Below are positions 10,706 to 22,104 of a stretch of DNA of 64,000 nucleotides, piece by piece; positions within the stretch are counted from its first letter, which is position 1; each line of letters starts with the position of its first letter. Both the position numbers and the translations under genes were made by a program. Origin of the DNA: Ariolimax columbianus (taxonomy: Eukaryota; Mollusca; Gastropoda; Stylommatophora; Arionidae); the NCBI GenBank assembly GCA_036924085.1, contig JAVGWX010000002.1, forward strand, positions 44,473,666 through 44,537,665, given 5' to 3'. The notes beneath the pieces were generated by a model. It searched no databases and was not told the origin of the DNA. It saw nothing but the letters and a program-made list of their open reading frames with translations.

Positions 10706-12427
10706 ACATCCGTAACATTATATCTGATCATTGAGTATTGAAACCGGTTTATTTTTCATTCCTGATAATTTCCCGCCTAACATACTCTGGCTGCTGATGA
10801 TGTTCTCACCTGTGCAGTTATTGGAGAGTATACCATAGATCGTAGTCAAACATGATACAAATGGTCGTTGAAAAATATGAACGCTTAAAGCATTTTTTGA
10901 AGAGCCAATGAATAACGTCAATATGCTATATTCTGTTAATAAAAAAGATTAAAGTTGCTTTTTTCACTAAGCAATTTTACTTCATGTCAATTATAAATGA
11001 ATTGATATTTATTTCCGATGGCGTGATCATTTCTCATTTGCTAATCATGTATACGAGAGCGTGCGGCCGAGCGGGTGTGATACTGGTCTTTTAACCAAAG
11101 CGACGCAGGTTCAAAACGAGGCAAGGTCTAGTTTGCATTATATCGGGGATAAAAACAGAAAATCTAACCGGTACATTGCGTTGCGACAACGGGGGCAAGC
11201 GACCTTTTTTTCTTCAGCTCCATTATCCTCCTGACGGACCTCGGTAATGGAAATATAATCTGTCACGATAGTTTCAGGTTATTTTTTTATTAATTTATAC
11301 TGATACTCGTTAATCTTCTACGGCTGTTTTACCAGGTGCCTTTTCGTTTGTTCGGTTCTTCATGAAGGTCTTTATTGGTTGGAACGTCCGGACAAGCTTG
11401 TCACTTTTCTTATGTAAAAGTATATTTTCCGTTTTTTATTGGTTTTTTTTGTTGTTGTTTTCTAGTACAGGTAAAAGTAATCCCATAACAAATAGTGTTA
11501 GACACTTCGCTGTTGAGACCACAGCTTGTTAATGAGGTGGCTGGCCAGTTTCCTACATTGTTGTCTTTCCTTCTCTAACAGTAAACCAGGTACCAATTTA
11601 CAGCTGAGTCGTTTAAACCCGTATAATTTGCTGTAAAAAAAAACGAGGGGTCCACCACTAAGGTAAGCTAATGAAGCCCTTTGTTTAGTTGCCATAGTAT
11701 TTATGCCAACAGAGGTTTTTGTTGTATTCCTTATGTTACGTCATCTGTTCCTGTAGCTGTGACTATGTCTGCGATAGTGGTTGTTTATGCTTTTCTTGTT
11801 TTTGCAACATCTACTGTAATGATGATGATGATGATACATTAACCCCCATTCACGATCACGGTCGTTGTATTCCTGGTCATAACATCAATGGTTTGGTTTC
11901 CGAAGCCATCTCAGTATCGAGGATTATTGGTGTTGCTGGTGTAGCCCTTATTGCCGGCTCTACGGTACATTGCTGAAGCCATGCATGAAATTGTCTGCGA
12001 TTATGGTAGCTGATGTGATCCATACTGTTCTAAGATTGTCCTGTACAGTCATTCAGTAACCCATGGTGACAGAGTTATTCACTCTTGAATCCCATATGTC
12101 CTTAAATTTAAGGAGGCGTTTCTCGAAGTTTCTGTCAAACCCAGGAGAACTACTGTGCTGGATGGGTGTGCCATACCAAGTATTGGAATAGGTTCTATGT
12201 CACAGACAACACGACTGTGTCTGCGGTTATGGTTGTTTTTGTTGTATTCATTGTTGTAACATCTACTGCAATGTTTCAGATGCTATGATACTCGCCGTTT
12301 GAAATACTGGTTGTTATTATTTTCTTCGTTGTTGTGTTTACTCATCTTTGATTTTCGTAATTGTTCTCTCGCTGCTGTCATTCTGCCATCACCTAAACTT
12401 TGACCTTTTCATTTTTCTTTCTCCCAG
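10706..12427 (+). other. upstream flank and presumed netrin intron; one tRNA-like stretch
   Basis: No coding exon is recognisable. A tRNA-like segment at about 11062-11125 has GGCCGAGCGGG and GCAGGTTCAAAAC, A- and B-box-like, with a poor cloverleaf, and may be a SINE head. Around 11500-11640 the minus strand resembles the SINE-3-like sequence seen near 34.8 kb. The stretch ends in a polypyrimidine tract and CAG acceptor at 12425-12427. Earlier netrin exons (laminin-N, EGF-like) are not seen anywhere in the window. Confidence 0.5.
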
Positions 12428-12762
12428 CCGTCCAGGTGCAGGTTGTAACAAGAGAGAACGAGGACAACTGGGTCAAGTTCACAGTGACCATCGTGGGCTC
12501 GTACCAGAAAGGCGCGTCTGATCGTACCCCGAGGAAGGCCGAGACTTACCTGTGGGTCCTTAAATCAGACCTGGCATGCAAGTGCCCCAAAGTCCGGCTA
12601 GACCGACTGTACCTTGTTGTGGGAAAGTACCGTCCAGAAGACAAGCTCAGACCTGGCTATGTGGTTGACAGACTGGCTACTGTCATACGCTGGAAGGACA
12701 AGTGGCAGAGACGTCTACGACGATATCTCAAGCAAGAGAACCGAGGGATGTGTGCGTCTTAG
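12428..12762 (+). CDS. ntn: netrin, last coding exon (NTR/C345C domain)
   Basis: Terminal exon of a secreted netrin, the axon-guidance ligand of DCC/UNC5 receptors. The exon follows TTTCTTTCTCCCAG and is entered with two bases completing an Ala codon. It encodes about 111 residues to a TAG at 12760-12762. The C-terminal NTR module is clear: VQVQVV, then WVKFTVTIVGSYQKG, YLWVLKSDLACKCPK, YLVVGKY and IRWKDKWQRRLRRY, ending RGMCAS. The CKCPK block, the basic WxxRLRR stretch and the final Cys are netrin hallmarks. In the family the preceding exon supplies CxKDYA before VQ, consistent with the split codon here. The frame is intact, so the gene looks functional. Only this exon lies in the window. 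The gene symbol follows family naming; the paralogue is not determined. Confidence 0.93.
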
Positions 12763-13047
12763 ATTTGTGTCGAACGTCAACAACTGACAAAGAACAATAG
12801 GATATGAAACACTGTTCTGTGTATTATAGTTGACTATCTTCACGTCGCTGCCTGCAGAATATCATATCAGTTCTATCACTGACGATGGAAGTGCAAGGAA
12901 TCTTCAGGAGCTGGTTAAACTTTTCTCAGACTGTTCCTATGAACAATGAAGTCACTCCAGTTCTGACAATGGAATAGACATTCAATGTCCAGAGGTTGTA
13001 CTTTATATTGTGTATATACTTGTATGTGTGCTCTTATAGAACTGACA
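12763..13047 (+). other. probable netrin 3' UTR
   Basis: Non-coding sequence after the stop codon. No canonical AATAAA occurs before the hAT insertion, so the polyadenylation site may lie in or beyond it (ATTAAA near 13790 is one candidate). This is inference. Confidence 0.4.
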
Positions 13048-13055
13048 GTTGTTAT

Positions 13056-13680
13056 CAGTGCCGGATTAAGGCATTATGGCTCTATCCCAGGGCCTGTAAA
13101 GATAAATAAATATATCATTTCTGCAGTTTCGTTTTATAAATTTATATTGAAGATATTATTTGCGGGCCCTCATAGTATATAAATCTACTGACCTTTGTCA
13201 GTTAGGGGCTCCAGAGATAAATACATCTATATTTTCTACAGTTTCGTTTTTAAAATGCATGTTGAAGATTTTCACTTGGGGTGCTCATAGTATCTACACC
13301 CAGGGGCCTCTGTCAGCTATGGGTTTCCAATGATAAATTCTTTAATATTTTCTACAATATCGATTACAAACAATATGTATGCTGAAGATATTGCTCTGGC
13401 AAGGGGGGGGGGGGGGGGGATGTGACGGCGATAACAGTGTTTGCAAACATGGGGCCTCTGTCAGCAATGGGGAAGAGTGGTTTCCGAAGTTAAACATTTA
13501 TTTTGAAGGAATAGGAGGTGGGAGGAGGACCTCACGATATTTGTAGCCAGGGGCCTCCTTGGGTAAATAAATATAAATGGTCTGCAGTTTTGTTTCACAA
13601 ATTTGTGTTGAAGATATTACTGGAAAGGGGCCCTCAACTATGTATAGTCTAGGGGCCTACACAATCTTAATCCGGCACTG
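13056..13680. mobile_element. non-autonomous hAT element with 8-bp TSD
   Basis: Starts CAGTGCCGGATTAAG (13056) and ends CTTAATCCGGCACTG (13680), an exact 15-base terminal inverted repeat. The flanking octamers GTTGTTAT (13048-13055) and GCTGTTAT (13681-13688) match at 7 of 8 bases, the size expected of hAT duplications. The 625-bp interior has no transposase. It consists of about four diverged modules of roughly 130-160 bases (GGGGCCTCTGTCAGC, GATAAATA, TCTGCAGTTTCGTTT, GTTGAAGATATT), plus a G-run at 13403-13419. Confidence 0.88.
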
Positions 13681-13688
13681 GCTGTTAT

Positions 13689-15354
13689 GCTGGCAGACAA
13701 GCAACACAAAATACAATTGCAAGTTATCTAACAGTGTAGCTTAATACTCTGAGATGTTCATCTGTAATTGTACCTGCTATAGGTGACCGATTAAAGATGT
13801 CCTACTAGCATATATTGGAGGGTAGTTCTTGCTATGCATGGTGAACGTGTAAACCACGCCAATTGATTGTTTCCCACCAGTATGTAAGATGTGTCTACGG
13901 CAAGCTTAGCAGTACTGCCAAATAATCCCATTATCGTATCCCTGCAACACCTGGAATATATAAATGAAGTAAAAGCATACGCTCTCTAACAATAGCAACT
14001 GGGTCCCTCTACACATCTATCAATGACATCGTCCATACTATTAATATATACTTCCTGATTAATCTTCAAACAAAATTATGATAGCTATAGGTCAAGGAGT
14101 TTGACAAGACATACACACATACTATTATATACCTGATCTCAGTGAAATAAACTGGTCTCTGTCCCGCTGTAGATCTTATACTGGGACAATTTCTAATCAG
14201 GAAGTAATAACCAGCATCTGGGACTTGTATGACTGGTTGTCTTGTGAAAGGTGCTAATCATGTTAGCGATACCTTTCATGTCAACAAAGTAATAACAACA
14301 ATCGCAGCAACGTCAATTGTTGAAAGACAGGCAATGTGGAATTAAACCACGGACCTCCGAGTAACGATTGCGTCTCGTTGCAGGAAAAGCGTGATTTGAA
14401 GTTGTCTTGTTGACCGAACCCTCTGACGCCTAGATTAAGGCCAGGTGTATTCATGACTTGAATGTCCGTGGTTCGATTCTGGATTACATATTACCTGCTT
14501 TTCTATTCTGTTGTCTGGTGTGTATGTTTTCTGTTGTCTGATGTGTATGTTTTGTTGCCTGGTGAGTATGTTTTCTACTATCTGATGTGTTTTATATTGT
14601 CTGGTGGTGTGTACTTTACAAATTTCCTGGTGTGTATGTTTTTTTTTGTGTTTTTTTTTTGAGTGCTTAAATTTGACATGTCTTTGCAATTGTTGTCACT
14701 ACTTTGTTTATTTTCTAGCCTCGAGCGCCCCCCCCCACCCCACCCCCACCCCCGCACCCCCCCCCCCCCTCCAATTCTTTCCCTGGTTACCAACCTATCT
14801 TCGATTTGATATGTGTCTGTTGTCATGTCGTCAGCTATGATAATCCATGTATATAAACTGTAATATATCATCATTTTTTATGTTGGATCCGTAAGCTTAT
14901 CACATATGTTAATACATAGATAGGCCGGATATGACGATCGAATATCACGTTGAGTCAAGGTGTTTGATATATACGTGCCTACTATGCCAGTTATCTCATC
15001 GTGTAAAACAAGGAGCCACAGAAACCACGTCTACAAGGACATTAATTCTATAATCCAGGCTTTCTGCAAGGAGGCACCATGCTCCTATTGCAACATAAAA
15101 AACTCCCTATAGCGACGATGGTATTGCCAGTTTTATATGTATAGACCAGGGCAGGGTCGCTATAGCTGAGAAGTAAGCCACTCGACTCTCAAGATGTGAA
15201 AGTGCAAAATGGTGGATGTTCGAATTCAGCAAATTTCAGGTTTTCCCTGATCTCAAAAGAAGCGAGATCAAGCGCATTGTCCTATTGGAGACGGACGATA
15301 AACTCAGAGATCATGTGTACATACTGGTGGTTTCTATAGGAATACGATTTACGC
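13689..15354. other. no gene seen; C-rich run and tRNA-like fragments
   Basis: Contains a C-rich tract at 14729-14771 and TG-rich microsatellite-like sequence at 14515-14650. There is a B-box-like GTGGTTCGATTCTGG at about 14468-14482 and a tRNA-like stretch near 15150-15235. Open frames here follow low-complexity sequence and carry no domain. Confidence 0.45.
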
Positions 15355-15450
15355 GATGAGGTTGCTAGCTTCATACATAACTCTTTCAATCACCTTTTAC
15401 ATCATATTTTGAATGCTGCAGTGGTACTACTCTTTACTCCCCGCAGCCCA
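15355..15450 (+). repeat. dispersed repeat family Y, copy 1
   Basis: Diverged copy with GAGGTTGCTAGC, TCATACATAAC, CACCTTTTACATCAT and CTCTTTACTCCCCGCAG. The same order recurs at 33095, 48180, 49705 and 58460. Confidence 0.6.
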
Positions 15451-15999
15451 CAAGGACAGACTAAATCAACGTTTCCTATAATTTATAAACAAAGTTTCAG
15501 TAGCGACAACCATCACACATATTGGCATTTTTCGAAAGCACTAGGAAAACATACAGTAATACCCCGCTCATACAACATGTTAGGTTCCAGACTACTGTTG
15601 TTATAATCCCACATAACTAATGTGACTAAACCATTTATAATTGAAATAAATAATGTCGCCATACTTCAGTTGTAAAACTTACCTGGCGGGTTTCACTAGA
15701 GCAATAATTTTGTGTTTGTTTCTAACCACGATAATATACGTAGGGCCAGATAAGCTTATCGTTGGTGATATCTCAGTGTTTAACAGTTTTACTCTTCACA
15801 TTTATTGTAAGAACCTTCCAACATCTTGTATTTGACTTTTATCTACCATTATTTTATATTTTAATCATACGAAAACAAGATAATACAAGTTATAAATAAA
15901 TAGTTTTTAATTCACGCCATGACACATTGTCACATAAAGATATGCAGCGCGTCAGCATTCTACCTGGGAAATCAGTAGCTCTATAGCAGTTAGTTCGTT
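15451..15999. other. no recognisable feature
   Basis: AT-rich. Short open frames here (15409-15606, 15653-15835) show no domain or neighbour support. Confidence 0.45.
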
Positions 16000-16165
16000 C
16001 AGGTGCCATCTCCATATCGAAGGTCGGTTGATCAGTTCGTTCATGTGCCATCTCCATATCGAAGGTCGGCTGATCAGTTCAGTTCAAATGCCATCTCCAT
16101 ATCGAAGGTCGGCTGATCAGTTCGTTCCAAATGCCATCTCTATATCGGAAGTCGGCAGATAAGTT
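16000..16165 (+). repeat. 42-45-bp tandem repeat, four copies
   Basis: Four units containing GCCATCTCCATATCGAAGGT and CGGCTGATCAGTTC, immediately beyond the coding end of the RTE-like fossil. It may have expanded from that element's 3' end. Confidence 0.85.
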
Positions 16166-16169
16166 CAGT

Positions 16170-17060
16170 CCATGTGTCATTTTCATATCGTAGGTTGGCT
16201 GCAATGGATTACCAACGTCCTCTGTCTCTTGCGCTACTGGTACAATCTGCCAACTTTTCTCGGTCAATGTTTTGATGCTATTCTCCCACTTATATCGTTT
16301 TTTACTGAAGGCACGTTGACCTTCCACCTTTTCCTCCAGAATAGGTTTCAGCAAGGTGCTGTCTTTTATTTACCAAAATAGTGTCACTGTTGAACTTTCT
16401 TCATCAATTCTCTTTACGCCTCTAATTTCTATAAGACTCCCTTATTTGATTTTTAAAATCTTTCTATAAGATGCGCCTCACGCCTCAATATATCCACAGT
16501 TGAAATGCATCAATTCCCTTCTCCAATCGTTTGTTAATTCTCCAAGTTTCTACTCCGTACAGTACAGACGAATGTACATAAGACCTTATTATTGTCATTT
16601 TTTTAATTTGTGCGGAACTTGTTTGGATGTTAATTCACTGGTCATGTTGATGGAAACATATTTGACCATCCCTTATTCTCTTCCCGATTTCCAATTGGCG
16701 TCTCCCAGTTCTATTATTTTATCTCCAAGACATGATTAGCTCTTGACTTGTTCTAGTATTTCACCATCTATTTTTATCTGTAGAGTAGATGTTGAGTCTG
16801 TTGATAATTATATTAGTTTTCACTACCTCAGTGTTAATGTCGTCCAATCAAACTGACACTTGCTCGCTTTCAGCCGGCAGACATGTGTCATTGGCATATC
16901 TGAAATTATTTATCGATGTTCCCCTGATAAGTTCAAGAATTACCTTTATCTGTCGATAAACATATTCTGAATAAATGTTAAACAGATAAATGGACATTAT
17001 GCATTCTTATCGCACTCCTTTTTGTTTACATCGATACATGGGGAATTAAACCTGCCGGAT
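16170..17060 (-). pseudogene. RTE-like LINE fossil (reverse transcriptase C-terminal half)
   Basis: On the minus strand, through many stops and shifts, one can follow FRYANDTCLPAESEQ (equivalent of the F/YADD active-site box, here ANDT), then SVLYGVETWRINKRLEKGID and GVRRIL, then KVEGQRA...KWENSIKTLTEKSW. That order (YADDT, LYGxETW, GKxxGRRxxxR, IKxWTG) is the C-terminal half of the endonuclease-reverse transcriptase proteins of RTE-like and related LINEs. It is fully inactivated. The catalytic pair is damaged (AND for ADD). Confidence 0.75.
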
Positions 17061-17830
17061 CTTACAGTGGCATTCTGCTCCCAGTATGAGTTGCTGAGTA
17101 CCCGTATGCCTTTTTCATGCATATAGCTGTATCCATCCATGATGCTTTTACGTCATGTCGCAAAATGTGTCGCTTTGGCAAAACAATTGTTGCAAAATCG
17201 TAATAAGGTGGCAAATTGAAACGTGTTGTATAAACGAAGCGTGGGAAAACACAGCTTGCTAAAACAGGGAATACCTGCTTATCTAATTTGTGTTTTCCAA
17301 GCTCTTAGGGGCCCCCCATTGAAAATCTCTTTTGCTATTGAGTACCCTGGGGGTGGGCGGTCTACTAATTTCCTTTCACTGCTGGCAGGTTTTGTGCTGC
17401 ATAGAGTATCATCAGGGTCAGGTTAAACATACTGACCATGACCCCATCTCACTTTCTCGTAGTGCTGCTGTGTCACGCCAGTCTATCATACGAGGTAACG
17501 ACTCACATTGTGATCCCCATAGTAATCAACATATATCCAGAAGGGCATAGGTCTACTTTCAGTGCGTTTCAGGATATAAGAAGAGCCAATGTAACCTACC
17601 ACCGAGGAAACGTCAAAAATAAAAATAGTTCAACACAAATAGCTTCGAACAATATACATTTGTCATTGGAACAAAGAATAGAGCCACGGCATCTGAATGC
17701 ATGTCAAAAAATATGATTAACCCTTTACAGTCCACATTGCTCATTTCAGTTAACTAGAGTAGAACCACTTACAGTCCGATTTATCACAAGTTATATGTCG
17801 CTTATCAATAATATCTTGTAATTTAGCTAA
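17061..17830. other. no supported gene
   Basis: Open frames at 17223-17426, 17332-17550 and 17438-17716 overlap in different frames. The last starts with a hydrophobic stretch resembling a signal peptide, but there is no domain, splice support or conservation evidence. Confidence 0.4.
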
Positions 17831-17831
17831 G

Positions 17832-18042
17832 GAGACTGGCCAAGGAGAAACGGGAAGGCTAACCTTGTACTTAAAAATGACGGCTTAAGTCGAGTGCGTC
17901 GGACTGGAAGGTGCAAATATCGCAGTCAGGCTGTAAACTACGACTCAACGCACTCCGTTCTCTGGGCTAATTCCTGCTTCTTGCAAAGCCTTTTTCAGGA
18001 CTTGGTAGCGGGAGTTTGAGAACGAACGACGAAGAAGAACCT
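17832..18042 (+). mobile_element. SINE-like family 2, 5'-truncated copy
   Basis: Plus-strand copy starting at the AGACTGGCCAAGGAGAA position of the family consensus, with GGTGCAAATATCGCAGTC in the body, and ending GAACGAACGACGAAGAAGAA. The 3' junction carries the GAA tail type. Confidence 0.8.
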
Positions 18043-19984
18043 AAATTTGATTTAAAAACAAAAGCTGCGTCTTTAAATTTTAAAAATTGTAATTTTAGTT
18101 TTAATTACATTTTATTTTGGTTTTAATCAGGAAACACGTCAAATTAATGCTCTTCTCTTGGACATTAAAACCAACATTTTGTAAATTAGGTTGGACTAAA
18201 GAGTTAATGAGAGTTGTGTATATCGCTACAAACCTGATAAAGTAAAACATATTACTACAAAAACCACCACTGCAAAAGCACGCTCCTGCAAGAGGCCAAC
18301 TGTAATAGTAGCTCTAAACTCCGGCTGGGTTGAAGAAAAGGACAAGACAAGACAAAAGACTACTGTAATCTATCATTATAATGTGTTCTCTACTGTTTCG
18401 GAGCTTAGGACGCCAAAAACGGTGCACGTAATCGACTCAAATCAATATTATTCGAAAATATTATATATTAATCGATCTCTAGATAACTCAAATCATGTCA
18501 TCTAACAAAGTGATTGGCTTTCTGATTCGCTCCAAATGAAGCATATGGACGCAACTACAACTGGCACCTTTCACGAAGCCTGTATCCAGCGTGTACAGTG
18601 GCGATTTCAGTAGTAATGGTTGTACCTAATGAGGTTGCTACCACAATGTACAATCCTTTTTAGTATCTTTGTATGACCTGTTTGGTAGGTTACATGGGTC
18701 TTAACTTTTCAACCCAGGTACAACACGGTTGATATAACTAATATTTGGCTTATATTTATTTCAAACTGAGGTATGCTCCCAGCGTATTTCAAATGTTAGT
18801 GTTTTAAAATGAAAATCTACGCAGTTTTACCAATATTGAATTATTTGGTGGCTCTGCTTTGTCGTCTGCACTAGGTTAATGGCAGTGATTAACGTGACAC
18901 GCTCTCTGTCCCTCGTCTTAGCTGTTAAAATGTTCATGGTTATGGCTTACAAACTCTTCATGCTACAGGACAACCAACTGCAGGAAGAGAGAAATGCCTT
19001 GACTCGCGCTTTCTGTAATGAAATAGCGGCAGTGATGCCCTCTGGCTAATTTTGAAGCAAGAAATCAAGGATGATTATGCCAGTTGGGATGTATAATCTA
19101 ATTGTGTGTATTTAGATTAATGGAAACTTTTAATGTTATAATTGTCTTTAGTAGGTGAGTGATGATCGATAATATATAAATATATATGTGTATGTGTGTT
19201 ATTAGTATATGTCGATCTTTGAAACATATGTCATATCTGAAAATATATGTATAAACCTTGAAATTTGAGTGTATGTCTATTGCCGATCATTAACGTGTGT
19301 ATGGGTGTCACGTAATTGAAGTTTTTGAAATATTGGTGTACGGTCAGTGCAAGGCAGTGCTCGTAACAGATTCGCACTCAGTCAATATGGTCTTGGTCAA
19401 CCATAAAACACAAGGATTTAGACAGCCTATCAGAAGCACTGTCAGAGACCAGCTGTATATTTGACAGTGAAAATACTGTGAATCCCCACCAACTGGAAGA
19501 TACGTGGACTTGAGGATGCAGATACGCTGACCAACAGTGAGGAAAGGGGTTATTCACATATGACGTCACACAACTTGTCTTTTTGGGCCACCCTCCCCAT
19601 CGTCACATTTTGTCGCAAATATCAGGGCTCCACCCCCCTCAATGTGACGTCATAATCCCTTAACTAAACAAACACACATTATTGTTTGTAGTTTCGTTTG
19701 TTATTATGATTAGGAAGTAAATGTAATGTTTATGGTGTTTTATTTTTGTTCTGTTAAGAATGGACATTACTGCACTCCATAAATCTAATATGGTGAGTCT
19801 CAATTAGCAAATGATGTAGAAGCCCAAACATGTATCACATCTTCACAATGAAGTTATCCTTTGTGCACCTTTGACCAGTCGCATGCCTTCATTTTGGATA
19901 CGTTCCAACCTTGCACGTTGTGACCTTGACAGTGCACGCATACCTAGCCCATACATGGCTGATATAGCCTAACAACAGATGCTG
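18043..19984. other. no recognisable feature
   Basis: AT-rich non-coding sequence. A (TA)/(TG)-rich patch lies at 19165-19250. The open frame at 19378-19569 has no domain. Nothing is supported. Confidence 0.45.
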
Positions 19985-20445
19985 TTGTTGTGAATGCCCA
20001 CAATGAGTAGGTTTACTCTTTTTATTTTTTTATTTTTTGTTTACTTAAAATGTTTGCCTCACTGGCGGAGGTGCGCCTTTTCCTACCAGGCCGTAGTCAA
20101 TTGTGCGATATTAAGACGCATACACCCCTCCTATCCATTTGATCATAGCCCCAGCTCTGAAGTCTTCACAAACAATCAGTCTTTCCTTTGTTGCAATCGT
20201 ATCTGGTGCTAGTGGACGATCACTCGGACAGTAATAATTTAGCAGGTGAAATTCTGTACTTTCTGTCTTGAGATCCATCATCTGGTACTCGGCCTCCTCC
20301 ATTAATACTTCTTGCTGATAAGCATTGATGCTATTTCTCGCAAGTGTCAGTATTCCACCCTTCTGCCTGTCTTGCCCGAGCGTGCTGATGAAGGTGGGCT
20401 GCGGGGGTCTTCCAGATGCTTGGCATCATCGGGGCAAAGTAAAGT
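19985..20445 (+). repeat. dispersed repeat family X, split copy
   Basis: The left part, TGAATGCCCACAATGAGTAG followed by GTTTACTC (about 19991-20020), and the right part, CCCGAGCGTGCTGATGAAGG (about 20375-20400), are adjacent in the copy at 25975. Here they are separated by about 350 bases that include an endonuclease fragment on the other strand. Confidence 0.6.
20111..20302 (-). pseudogene. LINE AP-endonuclease domain fragment
   Basis: Minus-strand open frame with TEFHLLNYYCPSDRPLAPDT, then ATKERLIVCEDFRAGAMIKW. In I-like LINE endonucleases the equivalent is NYYCPxDxxLxLDTI...CIxxGDFNSHS, containing the catalytic GDFN box. Here GDFN is changed to EDFR. It is the only endonuclease piece in the window, and it lies inside the split family-X repeat. 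Confidence 0.6.
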
Positions 20446-20860
20446 AACCCATAGCTTTACTGCCTTAAGGGGGTTTAGTGTCGAGCACGTTAAAAATCCA
20501 TTGACAGTTAGAAATCGTCAAGAGTAAACTTAACGGCTGCTGCCCTGATAAAATTCAAATTCAAGTTAAAAATCTACCCAAATGATTTGTACCTTCACTC
20601 AGGCCTAGTAGGCCGCGAGAAGTTTAAAATACTTACTACGGATAGACGGCAGTAGACATTAACATGGTTGTTTGAATACCAGGATTCCAAATATTCCATG
20701 TGACAATTGGCACTAAAAGCTCTAAAGCCCATCCGATAAAAAGGGAAATGCTACTACTGACCAAGAAGAACTCAAATAATAACAATGCTCCGAGTGGGAA
20801 CTGGCCACAGCAGACCAGTCTGCTAGCATATGTTTATCTAATAACAAATTTAGCGCGTGT
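20446..20860. other. no recognisable feature
   Basis: Non-coding sequence leading into the 121-bp array. The open frame at 20700-20918 runs into the repeat and has no domain. Confidence 0.4.
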
Positions 20861-20861
20861 G

Positions 20862-21605
20862 GGGGAGAGCAAACAAACGGTAGAGTGTGTAAGCCTGTCC
20901 AGTCCAGGAGAAGGCTAAAGTATGTAATGGTGAGAGTAGCCTGGGACAGACTGCCAAGTCTGATGGGAACACTGATGGCATTAAATGAGAGCAAACAACA
21001 GTAGAGTGTGAAAGTCTGTCCAGTCCAGGAGAAGGCTAAAGTATGTAGTGGTGAGGGTAGCCTGGGACAGACTGCCAAGTTTGATGGAAACACTGATGGC
21101 ATTAAATGAGAGCAAACAACAGTAGAGTGTGAAAGTCTGTCCAGTCCAGGAGAAGGCTAAAGTATGTAGTGGTGAGGGTAGCCTGGGACAGACTGCCAAG
21201 TTTGATGGAAACACTGATGGCATTAAATGAGAGCAAACAACAGTAGAGTGTGAAAGTCTGTCCAGTCCAGGAGAAGGCTAAAGTATGTAGTGGTGAGGGT
21301 AGCCTGGGACAGACTGCCAAGTTTGATGGAAACACTGATGGCATTAAATGAGAGCAAACAACAGTAGAGTGTGAAAGTCTGTCCAGTCCAGGAGAAGGCT
21401 AAAGTATGTAGTGGTGAGGGTAGCCTGGGACAGACTGCCAAGTTTGATGGAAACACTGATGGCATTAAATGAGAGCAAACAACAGTAGAGTGTGAAAGTA
21501 TGTCCAGTCCATGAGAAGGTTAAAGTATGTAGTGGTGAGAGTAGCCTGGGACAGACTGCCAAGTTTGATGGAAACACTGATGGCATTAAATGGGAGCAAA
21601 CGATG
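20862..21605 (+). repeat. 121-bp tandem repeat, about 6 copies
   Basis: Unit of 121 bases with GAGCAAACAACAGTAGAGTG, GTCCAGTCCAGGAGAAGGCT and CTGGGACAGACTGCCAAG. The four central copies are almost identical, and the outer copies at 20862 and 21480 are diverged. Because 121 is not a multiple of 3, the same 80-residue frame reappears every 121 bases on the minus strand as a series of overlapping shadow ORFs, not genes. Confidence 0.95.
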
Positions 21606-21639
21606 ACAATGAACAAGAAAAATAAGAACAAGGTGATTA

Positions 21640-22102
21640 TATATTTTTGATACGTACGTGTGTATCAATGTATAGCATGTCTTTACGTCTAGACCTATAT
21701 GTGTATCAGAGACGTGAACGTTGTTAACATACAGATGGATGTATTAGTAGAAGGTATATAGTATGTCCATCAATAAAATCTAACATATATGTTATATATG
21801 TTATAACACAGGGAATATGTTTGACGTGTGCTTGAATATCTGTCAGTTAATATACCTGAGATGTGCGGCAGGTGCTTGTATCTTTAAATATTGTTGATGT
21901 GTGACAAGTGTGTGTGCTAGTAAATGTATTTGATGTTTGACAGGTGTATGTGTCTATAAATATTTTTGATGTTTGACGTGTGTGTGTCAATTAATATATT
22001 TAATGTTGCATATGTGTATGTGTCAGAACATAACTTTATATTTGACATGCGTATGTTTCACAAATGTCTTTGATATTTGACAGGTGTGTGTGACGGTAAA
22101 TG
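21640..22102 (+). repeat. degenerate GT-rich minisatellite, about 42-bp period (left part)
   Basis: Diverged units of the form AATGTATTTGATGTTTGACA followed by GGTGTGTGTGTC. The same sequence resumes at 22975-23045 (GTCAATAAATGTATTATATT), so the mariner element between was inserted into this array. Confidence 0.7.
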
Positions 22103-22104
22103 TA

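Noticed and set aside
11062..11125. Possible tRNA-Lys-like gene
   Set aside because: Promoter-box-like motifs are present but the anticodon and T stems do not pair well; more likely a SINE head or chance.
17438..17716. 92-residue ORF with a signal-peptide-like start
   Set aside because: Hydrophobic start only; two other frames overlap it, and no domain or splice context supports it.
20981..21631. Series of overlapping 80-residue minus-strand ORFs with identical sequence
   Set aside because: They are the same frame re-read in each unit of the 121-bp tandem array; no domain and no gene signals.
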